Source: Candidatus Nanopelagicales bacterium
GTDB taxonomy: Bacteria; Actinomycetota; Actinomycetes; S36-B12
Direction of reading: 5' to 3'
NCBI GenBank assembly: GCA_023264215.1
Contig: JALQSY010000029.1
Span: forward strand, 1-11,840
DNA: 11,840 nt
The notes beneath the pieces were generated by a model, which did no database searches, was not told the DNA's origin, and saw only the letters and a program-made list of their open reading frames with translations. The position numbers were made by a program, and so were the translations under genes. Positions 6,245-11,840 of the stretch are shown piece after piece. Numbering within the stretch: the stretch's first letter is position 1; the number at the start of each line of letters is the position of its first letter.

Positions 6245-6271
6245 TGACCGCGGCCTTCTCCTCCGCGGTCA
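6245..6271. promoter_or_regulatory. Perfect 9-bp dyad in the leader of the flavoprotein-kinase-FHA operon
   Basis: TGACCGCGG (6245-6253) and CCGCGGTCA (6263-6271) are perfect reverse complements separated by nine bases. The dyad begins at the predicted transcription start and ends 19 bases before the first ATG, leaving GGAGGG (6282-6287) free. As RNA it would be a very stable stem with a 9-base pyrimidine-rich loop at the extreme 5' end. As DNA it is a symmetric site of the size used by dimeric repressors. No T-run follows, which argues against an intrinsic terminator. Confidence 0.55.
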
Positions 6272-6290
6272 GCGTGCTGGCGGAGGGCAC

Positions 6291-8066
6291 ATGGGCGAGG
6301 GCGCGGACCTCACGATCGTGGGTGGCGCGGCGATCGCGGCCGCCCAGGGCAGCGGTGAACTGACCGACGAACTCCTCGGCTCGGCTGTCTGGAGCGACGC
6401 GATGCTCCAGTCCCTCGGCATCCCCATCGTCGATGCTCCCCTCGTCACCGTGGGTGGCGGCATGGGGTCCCTCGCCCTGGTCGACACCCTCCGCATCGCC
6501 GGCGTCTCCCCGGCGCGCATCCGCATCCTCACGGACCTGCAGCGGCCCTACGACACCTACCGGTACCTCGCCACCAATTCCCAGATCCCCGATCACGAGC
6601 GCATCCGCTCCGACGCGGCATCGGTCATGGACAACATCTGGGGATTCCCGAGCTACGCCCTCCGCGAGGCCTGGGACGACAAGAGCCTGGCCCAACTGTG
6701 GCGTGTGCTCACCGAGCCGGTCCTCTCCGAGTGGTTCACCCCACGGGCCGGGCAGGTGTACCGCTCGGTCGACAGGGAGATTGAGCGAATCAGCTGGGAC
6801 TCCATGGTGGCCCGCGGCTACGTGCGCACCGTGCGGCGGCGCGACGGCGGCGGCTACTTCGTGGTGCACACTCCCTCCGAACCAGGGTCTCCGCCTCGTG
6901 TCGCCTACCGCGCGCACTACGTCCACCTGTCCGTCGGCTACTCCGCGGTGCGCGTCCTCGATGACCTCCAGGAATACCGCGAGAAGTACGACGACTATCA
7001 GCGGGTCGTGAATGCCTACGAGCCCCACGAGCACGTGTACGACGAGGCGAAGCGCCGACCCGTGACCGTCGTGGTCCGCGGCAGCGGCATCGTCGCGTCG
7101 CGCATCCTGCAGCGGCTACTCGACGACCGCGAGAAGCACGGGGCGCAGACCACGGTCATCCATGTCTTCCGTAACTACGTCGGGTCACCCCAGGGCACGG
7201 ATCCGAAGTTCCGACGCCCCGGCTCCCTCGGCTTCGCGTATCAGGGCTTCAACTTCACGAAGTCGGCGTGGGGCGGCCAGCACCGGGACCACCTGCGCAC
7301 CCTCGAAGGCGAGGACCGAGCGCGCTTCATCGACTCGATCGGCGGGACGAACACCCCGTACCGACGCGTCTGGGTGGACCAGTTGCAGCGCGGCATCGCT
7401 GGCGGCTGGTACAGCCAGGTCATCGGCACCGTCGACAGCGTCGTCCCCTCCGACGACGGCCGAAGCCTGGTCACGCACCTGAAGCATGCCGATGGCGGCC
7501 TGTACCCCATCCCCTCCGAGTTCATCATCGACGCCACCGGACTCGAGTCCGACGTCACCGAGCACCGAGTCCTGTCGGATCTCCTCGAGTTCGGCGGTGC
7601 GACGCGCAACCCCAAGGGCCGACTCGACGTCGAGCGAACCTTCGAGGTCCGTGGCGTGCGATCCGGATCCGGCCGCGTCTACGCGTCCGGCTCTCCCGCG
7701 CTCGGCGGCTACTTCGCGGCCAACGACTCCTTCCTCGGACTGCAGTACACCGCCCTCGAGATCGCCGACGACCTCGCAGCCCAGGGCTTCGCCTACCGGA
7801 TCGGAAGCGGGCGATCGATCGCGGAGTGGTGGCGCTGGGCGCGCAACCGCCCCCCGACCGTCCGCGAGCCCGCACTGCCCGCGGCGCAGCCCGCCCCCGC
7901 CGCGCCAGCGCCAGCTCCCGCCGCGCAGCCAGCTCCCGCAGTGGCTCCCGCGAGTGCCGCAGCGGGCTGGTACGCCCAAGCCGATGGCCGTCAGCGCTAC
8001 TGGGACGGCACCGCCTGGGGCATCTACGCCGACGAGTACCCGCAGAGCGGCGGGAGCCCGTCATGA
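6291..8066 (+). CDS. FAD/NAD(P)-binding oxidoreductase with C-terminal DUF2510 module
   Basis: This 591-residue protein begins at an ATG preceded by GGAGGG. After about 50 N-terminal residues, LVTVGGGMGSLA (51-62) forms a first Rossmann dinucleotide site (GxGxxS), probably for FAD. VTVVVRGSGIVASRI (258-272), with GxGxxA, forms a second, probably for NAD(P)H. FIIDATGLESD (411-421) is the ATG-type strand found in flavin monooxygenases and related two-dinucleotide flavoproteins, and RVYASGSPALGGYF (462-475) resembles the late FAD-contact region. Residues 529-558 are an Ala/Pro/Gln linker, and AGWYAQADGRQRYWDGTAWG (558-577) is a DUF2510 module, a short Trp-rich domain common in actinobacterial membrane-associated proteins. 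A redox enzyme of the flavin monooxygenase or N-hydroxylase class is likely, but the substrate is unknown. It opens the operon and overlaps the next gene by ATGA, suggesting cytoplasmic work next to the membrane proteins. The frame is open further upstream to 5970, but that part overlaps the DUF6790-like gene and is not used. Confidence 0.85.
   Translation: MGEGADLTIVGGAAIAAAQGSGELTDELLGSAVWSDAMLQSLGIPIVDAPLVTVGGGMGSLALVDTLRIAGVSPARIRILTDLQRPYDTYRYLATNSQIPDHERIRSDAASVMDNIWGFPSYALREAWDDKSLAQLWRVLTEPVLSEWFTPRAGQVYRSVDREIERISWDSMVARGYVRTVRRRDGGGYFVVHTPSEPGSPPRVAYRAHYVHLSVGYSAVRVLDDLQEYREKYDDYQRVVNAYEPHEHVYDEAKRRPVTVVVRGSGIVASRILQRLLDDREKHGAQTTVIHVFRNYVGSPQGTDPKFRRPGSLGFAYQGFNFTKSAWGGQHRDHLRTLEGEDRARFIDSIGGTNTPYRRVWVDQLQRGIAGGWYSQVIGTVDSVVPSDDGRSLVTHLKHADGGLYPIPSEFIIDATGLESDVTEHRVLSDLLEFGGATRNPKGRLDVERTFEVRGVRSGSGRVYASGSPALGGYFAANDSFLGLQYTALEIADDLAAQGFAYRIGSGRSIAEWWRWARNRPPTVREPALPAAQPAPAAPAPAPAAQPAPAVAPASAAAGWYAQADGRQRYWDGTAWGIYADEYPQSGGSPS
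7875..7964 (+). repeat. Ala/Pro-rich linker coding repeat
   Basis: Imperfect short repeats of Pro-Ala and Gln-Pro-Ala codons encode residues 529-558 of the flavoprotein, joining the catalytic part to the DUF2510 module. Such linkers are flexible and extended and may span part of the cell envelope or keep the module mobile. Confidence 0.7.
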
Positions 8067-8503
8067 CGCCCGTGCTCGCCGGACGCATCCAGACGCGGCT
8101 GTTCCTCCTCGCTGTCATCGGCGTCCCGTGGACCCTGCTCATCGGCTGGTTGCTGCCACGGCCCGACGGCGCATCCCTCACGGACGTGTACCAGGTCCTC
8201 TTCCTCGGCATCGTCGTGGTGGCCGTGGTCGGGATCGGCTGGGATGCGCTGTACATCGCGCTCCAGCAGTACCGCTGGGAGAAGGACTGGCCCACCCTCT
8301 TCGGCCTGCTGACCGGCATCCCCGAGGGCATCACGACCTACCTCGGCGTGGTTCTCCTCGCACACCTCCTCGGGCTGCAGGTGGACACCATCGCCTTCCT
8401 CATCCAGTTCACCACCATGTGGATCCTCATCTGGCTCTTCGCGAGTGGGCCGATGCGCGTGGTCTTCATTCGCTGGCGCTACACCGGTGGGCGGATCGGG
8501 TGA
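8063..8503 (+). CDS. Small four-helix membrane protein, family not recognised
   Basis: This 146-residue protein starts at an ATG that overlaps the stop of the flavoprotein (ATGA), with GGGAG about seven bases upstream. Four hydrophobic segments are visible (about 12-31, 43-66, 79-104 and 109-128), with a basic cytoplasmic-looking C-terminus (IRWRYTGGRIG). Charged or polar residues sit at helix borders (RWEKDW at 71-76, with an E within TGIPEGITTY). I recognise no family. It does not look like a second half of the TauE/SafE permease encoded next. Its strict position between the flavoprotein and the permease suggests an accessory subunit, a membrane anchor for the flavoprotein, or a partner of the permease. 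The frame runs open far upstream, but that part is Arg-rich out-of-frame translation of the flavoprotein gene and is not included. Confidence 0.75.
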   Translation: MTPVLAGRIQTRLFLLAVIGVPWTLLIGWLLPRPDGASLTDVYQVLFLGIVVVAVVGIGWDALYIALQQYRWEKDWPTLFGLLTGIPEGITTYLGVVLLAHLLGLQVDTIAFLIQFTTMWILIWLFASGPMRVVFIRWRYTGGRIG

Positions 8504-9861
8504 GCACGAAGGACCCCGCCGCCGACATCGAATCGATCATCGGGTCCGCGCAGCGCAGCCGTGCCGCCACAGCCAAGAGGCGAAGTCGACAGGCGCTCGC
8601 CATCTCCTTCGCCGTCCTCATCGTGTGGGTGATTGCCGTGACGCTCACCGGGCAGTGGGGCCGCATCCTCGACAACTGGTTCGCGCCGATCATCGCGGCG
8701 ATCGGGAGCATCATCGGCAGTTCCACACCGCTCGGCGGAGGCACCATCTCCTTCCCCGTCTACACCAAGGTGCTCGGGGTGCCGCCCGACGTCGCTCGGA
8801 CCTTCTCCCTGAGCATGCCGGCCATCGGGATGACATGCGCAGCGCTGTCGATCATCATCAACCGGCGACAGGTGGAGTGGCGAGCCCTGGCCATCGCGAT
8901 CCCCTCCGCGATCGTCGGACTGCTCTTCGGTCTCTACGGGCCGCTGACCGACCGGGCGCTTCCCTTCTGGCCGTCCATCCTGCCCCCGCCCTACGTCCGG
9001 ATGACCTTCACGCTCGTCGTCTTCGGCGCGGCCGCCGTCGTCTGGCTCAACTACCGGCAGCAACTGCTCGAGCAGATCACCCGAGTGACCTCCTACGGAT
9101 GGCGCCTCATCAGCGTCCTCATCGTCTTCGGGTTCCTCGGAGGGGTGGTGTCCTCGCTCGTCGGCTCGGGCACCAACATCTTCCTGTACATCGTCCTCAT
9201 CATCTTCATCGGCCTCATCCCGCGCATCGGAGTGCCGACGAGCGTCATCGCGATGGCCAGCACCTGCATCATCGCGTTCATCCTCATGGGCCTCCTCGGC
9301 GGACAGCTGCTCACGGGGCTGAATGACGTGGGCCAGGTCGTCACCGTGGGCGGCCAACCGGTAGGAGCCGTGCCGTGTCCTGGTCAGCCCGAGGGCGCCG
9401 CTCCCCTGTGCGCGGGATACGGCCAGGGACTTCCCCCGCTCAGCCCCCTGCGCTACGACGTCCTGGGCTTCTGGCTTGCCTCCGTGCCCGTGGTCGCCTT
9501 CGGGGCACCGCTGGGCGCATGGCTCGCCTCGCGCATGACGAACCGCCAACTCGTCGTTCTCGTCGTGCTCCTGGCCGCCTCGGAGCTGATCAGCACGGTG
9601 ATCTTCCTCGAGCCCCTGCGGACAAACCCGGCACTCGTGATCTTCTCCGTCGTCGGCATGGTGGCCATCACGGTCTTCCTGCTGCTCATGCTCAGGTACC
9701 GCCGGCAGATCCTCGGACTGCCCCCCGTCGAGTTGGACGACACCTTCACCCGCTCTCGCCTCGACGTCGGGGAGGACTTCGAGGAGGACCTCATCAAGGC
9801 CTCGGACGCCGATCGGGACGGCACGCCCGACGGTCACGAGAGGGGTGACACGAGGCCATGA
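8500..9861 (+). CDS. TauE/SafE (TSUP) family anion permease with extended loop and acidic tail
   Basis: This 453-residue integral membrane protein starts with a GTG that shares bases with the previous stop (GTGA). A basic N-terminal tail (about 1-30) precedes about eight to nine helices. The two family signature repeats are present: SSTPLGGGTISFPVY (74-88) and SSLVGSGTNIFLY (218-230), each near the start of a half. TSUP proteins move small anions such as sulfite, sulfoacetate, thiosulfate or other organosulfur compounds; the direction and ligand cannot be read from the sequence. Typical members are about 250-300 residues. The extra length lies in a basic N-terminal extension, a 50-residue Gly/Pro-rich loop after helix 6 (about 270-320) with C293 and C304, and an acidic C-terminal tail (about 410-453) that contains DADRDGTPD (436-444), matching the calcium-loop pattern DxDxDGxxD. 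It overlaps the kinase gene by ATGA, so co-translation is expected. Confidence 0.88.
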   Translation: MSTKDPAADIESIIGSAQRSRAATAKRRSRQALAISFAVLIVWVIAVTLTGQWGRILDNWFAPIIAAIGSIIGSSTPLGGGTISFPVYTKVLGVPPDVARTFSLSMPAIGMTCAALSIIINRRQVEWRALAIAIPSAIVGLLFGLYGPLTDRALPFWPSILPPPYVRMTFTLVVFGAAAVVWLNYRQQLLEQITRVTSYGWRLISVLIVFGFLGGVVSSLVGSGTNIFLYIVLIIFIGLIPRIGVPTSVIAMASTCIIAFILMGLLGGQLLTGLNDVGQVVTVGGQPVGAVPCPGQPEGAAPLCAGYGQGLPPLSPLRYDVLGFWLASVPVVAFGAPLGAWLASRMTNRQLVVLVVLLAASELISTVIFLEPLRTNPALVIFSVVGMVAITVFLLLMLRYRRQILGLPPVELDDTFTRSRLDVGEDFEEDLIKASDADRDGTPDGHERGDTRP

Positions 9862-10649
9862 CCGAGGGCATCGCTGACTACGCCTTCGTCGAGCGACTCG
9901 GCGGCGGCAATCACGGCACTTACTACCTCGCCAAGCCCCCTGAGCGACTGGGAGTCAGCGATGCCGTCGTCGCGGTCAAGGTGCTCGATGCCAATGCGAG
10001 CGAGGCGGACTTCGCCCGGATCGCCAACGAACTGAGGGTGCTGCACTCCGTCGCCTCCGACTACCTCGTGCGCCTGTACGACGCCGGCAATGCCGGGGGA
10101 CGGCTCTTCTACGCGATGCCCTACTACGCAGAGGGCTCCCTCGAGGCGTCGGCGCACCTCTCGGCGCCCGACCGCGCTCGCGTCGTGGTCGACGCCGCTC
10201 GCGGGGCCCATGACCTGCATGAGGCGGGCGTCGTCCACCGCGATATCAAGCCGACGAACGTCCTGATCGATTCCTCGCGCGGCCGACTGGGTGACCTGGG
10301 GCTGGCCAGGCTGATCGCATCCGACGCGAAGGCAACCGGCATCGGCCCGATCGGGTCCATCGACTACATGTCGCCCGATGCGATCCTGGGCAAGCCCGCC
10401 TCACGGGCGACGGATCTGTGGGCCCTGGGCGTCACCTTGCACTACGCGCTGACAGGCGCCGGCGTCTACGCGGGCATCCCCGACACCAACGTGATGGAAG
10501 CCTTCACCTACGTCCTGAAGACGCCACCGACCCTGGAGGAGAGCTTGCCCGACGGGTACCGCACCGTGATCGAGCGCTGCCTCGGCCTCGACGAGTCCTA
10601 CTCCACCGCGGCTGAGATGGCCGACGATCTCGAGGGGAGGGCAGCATGA
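9858..10649 (+). CDS. Soluble Hanks-type Ser/Thr protein kinase
   Basis: This 263-residue protein is essentially a bare kinase domain. Motifs: Gly-rich loop LGGGNHGTYYLA (14-25), VAVK with Lys41, alpha-C Glu58 (ANELR), hinge YAMPYYAEGSL (85-95), catalytic loop HRDIKPTN (127-134, Asp129 and Asn134), DLG in place of DFG (146-148), activation segment ending GSIDYMSPD (166-174) where APE is usual, and DLWALGVTL (186-194). All catalytic residues are present, so it should be active. It lacks the transmembrane helix and PASTA repeats of PknB-type kinases and so is cytoplasmic. The ATG overlaps the permease stop and its own stop overlaps the FHA gene, linking it to a transporter and to a phosphothreonine reader. 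Likely substrates are the operon proteins, for example the permease tail or the FHA protein; this is inference. Confidence 0.93.
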   Translation: MTEGIADYAFVERLGGGNHGTYYLAKPPERLGVSDAVVAVKVLDANASEADFARIANELRVLHSVASDYLVRLYDAGNAGGRLFYAMPYYAEGSLEASAHLSAPDRARVVVDAARGAHDLHEAGVVHRDIKPTNVLIDSSRGRLGDLGLARLIASDAKATGIGPIGSIDYMSPDAILGKPASRATDLWALGVTLHYALTGAGVYAGIPDTNVMEAFTYVLKTPPTLEESLPDGYRTVIERCLGLDESYSTAAEMADDLEGRAA

Positions 10650-11758
10650 CCAGGAAGATCGCAGTCGCGCCCGGCCAGGGGATCGCTCTGTCTCGCGGCG
10701 ATGTGCTGGCGGTCATCCTGGACCCTGAGGTGCACGCGACGGGGACGTCCGCCGTCCTCGAACTCGCTCGCACGCATGACGGCGAGGAGCTCGTCCGCGC
10801 GGCCGCCATGCTGGCCATGCGCGAGGAGGAACTCCCCGCCTTCGGCTTCATCGTGGGCCCACTGGACAACGCCACAGTCCTGCTGCACGGAGACATCTCC
10901 TTCCACGCCGTCGTCGATGGCATGGAGACCGGGGGTCGCGGGGCCGGTGCCCATGAATGGGTGGAACGCACGCTGCCCGGGCCCGCCGAGTGGATCGGCA
11001 TCGGCACCGCACCGCAGGATCCACCCCAGGCCCAGTGGTGGGACCTCCAGGAGGGCACCGCGCCTGCCAGCACGGCGTGGCTCCTCGGCGCCACGCGAGC
11101 TGAAACCCCTCCACCTCCCCCCGCTCAACCAGCACCGCCGCCACCCCCGCCGCCACCGCCGCCGCCCGAGGTGGTCATCGTGGATCTCGGCAACGCCGAT
11201 GCCACGCTCCATCCGCGTGCTCCCCTGCCCCCCGCGCATACGCCCGCCCCGAGCAACGACGATGCCGATGACGAGCCAGAGGTCATCGTTCGCGGCGTCC
11301 GGTGCCCGGACGACCACCACAACAATCCGCTGGCCAGCTACTGCTCACTGTGCGGACGACGAATGGGGGTTTCGCGCAGCCTCATCCTGGTCGACGGACC
11401 GCGCCCGCCGCTCGGGGTGCTCATCATCGACGATGGCGCGACGATCCAGGTCAAGGGCGACATGGTGATCGGCCGCTCTCCTGCCGAGCACGAGCGAGTG
11501 ACAGCAGGATCAGCCAAGCCTGTGACGATCGAGGACACGACGAAGTCGATCTCGCGGGTGCACGCCGCCATCACCCTCGAGGATTGGGACGTGAGGATGG
11601 AGGACCTGGGCTCATCCAACGGCACCTACCTGTGGGACGAGGAGACGGCGTCCTGGACACGACTGGAGCCGGGCGAGCCGCGCACTCTCGATGGCCGCCA
11701 GCGCATCCGACTGGGCGACCGCGAAGTCCTCTTCGCACCCCACCACATCGCGTCCTAG
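10646..11758 (+). CDS. FHA-domain protein with zinc ribbon and polyproline linker
   Basis: This 370-residue protein has three parts. The N-terminal domain (about 1-148) is alpha/beta, with VLLHGDISFHAVVDG (78-92) and WVERTLPGPAEW (105-116); similar segments occur, as far as I recall, in other actinobacterial FHA proteins, and its function is unknown. A disordered linker follows (about 152-212), with an 11-proline run at 164-174 and an acidic patch. A zinc-ribbon-like CxxxH...CxxC (C220, H224, C233, C236) leads into a C-terminal FHA domain (about 255-365) with GRS (276-278), SISRVH (301-306) and GSSNGT (322-327), the pThr-binding loops. FHA domains bind phosphothreonine peptides, so this protein is the likely reader or scaffold for the kinase encoded just upstream. 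A strong GGGGAGGG ribosome site and the ATGA overlap fix the start. It ends the operon, four bases before the stop of a convergent reading frame. Confidence 0.92.
   Translation: MTRKIAVAPGQGIALSRGDVLAVILDPEVHATGTSAVLELARTHDGEELVRAAAMLAMREEELPAFGFIVGPLDNATVLLHGDISFHAVVDGMETGGRGAGAHEWVERTLPGPAEWIGIGTAPQDPPQAQWWDLQEGTAPASTAWLLGATRAETPPPPPAQPAPPPPPPPPPPPEVVIVDLGNADATLHPRAPLPPAHTPAPSNDDADDEPEVIVRGVRCPDDHHNNPLASYCSLCGRRMGVSRSLILVDGPRPPLGVLIIDDGATIQVKGDMVIGRSPAEHERVTAGSAKPVTIEDTTKSISRVHAAITLEDWDVRMEDLGSSNGTYLWDEETASWTRLEPGEPRTLDGRQRIRLGDREVLFAPHHIAS
11135..11167 (+). repeat. Eleven consecutive proline codons
   Basis: A run of CCG/CCA/CCC codons encodes P164-P174 of the FHA protein. Such a run strongly stalls ribosomes and requires elongation factor P; structurally it makes a stiff polyproline II rod between the N-terminal and FHA parts. 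Confidence 0.85.
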
Positions 11759-11762
11759 GGGC

Positions 11763-11840
11763 TTATCCGAGTGCTATCTCGACCTCGTCGAGCGCACGGC
11801 AGTCGAGTTCAGCGGGCAGGGGGCCTGACGTGGCACCCCC
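11763..11840 (-). CDS. Possible C-terminal end of a minus-strand gene, cut by window edge
   Basis: A minus-strand frame is open from the right edge to a TAA at 11763-11765 and would encode a tail ending LDCRALDEVEIALG. Its composition is protein-like and it would converge on the FHA gene with a 4-base gap, in keeping with the tight tail-to-tail spacing seen twice elsewhere in the window. Only 25 residues are visible and no family can be named. Third-position GC is lower than in the neighbours, so it may equally be non-coding. Confidence 0.35.
   Translation of the reverse strand, partial: GGATSGPLPAELDCRALDEVEIALG
11771..11797. terminator. Possible stem-loop after the operon
   Basis: GTGC (11771-11774), CTCGAC (11778-11783), GTCGAG (11787-11792) and GCAC (11794-11797) can pair into an interrupted stem with a 3-base loop, 13 bases after the FHA stop codon. 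There is no U-run on either strand, so it would be a non-canonical terminator or an mRNA 3'-end stabiliser. It may instead lie within the end of a convergent gene. Confidence 0.3.

Noticed and set aside
6245..6271. Intrinsic terminator after the DUF6790-like gene
   Set aside because: The stem is strong, but no T-run follows it and it sits just before a ribosome-binding site, so a leader element or operator fits better.
5970..6290. N-terminal extension of the flavoprotein
   Set aside because: It overlaps the DUF6790-like gene out of frame and is Arg/Ser-rich. The ATG at 6291 has a GGAGGG site and a promoter-like region upstream.
7486..8499. Long upstream extension of the permease frame
   Set aside because: Out-of-frame translation of the flavoprotein and small membrane protein genes; the GTG at 8500 is coupled to the previous stop.
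8479..9837. Long minus-strand open frame (452 codons) opposite the TSUP permease
   Set aside because: Its translation is dominated by Asp, Glu, His and Arg, as expected for the complement of hydrophobic codons in GC-rich DNA. It has no family motif, and the plus strand encodes a clear permease.
11105..11167. Tandem DNA repeat or CRISPR-like array
   Set aside because: The repetition is codon-level proline coding inside an intact gene, with no spacer/repeat structure.
11771..11840. Plus-strand gene starting at a GTG near 11771
   Set aside because: The short translation is Arg-rich with no ribosome site; the minus-strand frame is more protein-like.

Overview
The DNA is very GC-rich, with strong G/C preference at third codon positions. 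It encodes several families typical of Actinomycetota: a DUF2510 domain, an FHA protein with a CxxxH...CxxC zinc ribbon, an N-terminus beginning MGRHAAP, GTG/ATG starts coupled by ATGA or GTGA overlaps, and at least one probable leaderless promoter. I read it as a chromosomal segment of a high-GC actinobacterium, possibly an environmental lineage; I cannot name the genus. There are no RNA genes, insertion sequences, CRISPR arrays or phage genes, and no gene-free stretch longer than about 120 bases.

Left part (1-5538), mostly housekeeping or accessory single genes in alternating orientation. A superfamily II helicase (minus strand, C-terminus cut by the window edge) is divergent from a secreted pepsin-like aspartic protease (plus). 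The protease ends two bases from a convergent branched-chain-amino-acid-type substrate-binding protein (minus). That gene is divergent from a membrane-anchored CapA-type metallophosphatase-like protein (plus), which ends six bases from a convergent YjbQ protein (minus). The intergenic spaces hold candidate promoters, inverted repeats and direct repeats.

Middle (5642-6184): a small DUF6790-like integral membrane protein on the plus strand.

Right part (6291-11758): the most interesting region. Five plus-strand genes are joined by 4-base stop/start overlaps: a two-Rossmann FAD/NAD(P)-type oxidoreductase with a C-terminal DUF2510 module; a four-helix membrane protein of unknown family; a TauE/SafE (TSUP) anion permease with an unusual Cys-containing loop and acidic tail; a soluble Ser/Thr kinase; and an FHA/zinc-ribbon protein. 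They are preceded by a candidate -10 box and a perfect 9-bp dyad in the leader. My inference is a phosphorylation-regulated redox and transport module, perhaps for a sulfur oxyanion or organosulfonate, in which the kinase modifies one of the partners and the FHA protein reads that phosphothreonine. The substrate is not visible in the sequence. The last 78 bases look like the 3' end of another minus-strand gene convergent with the operon.
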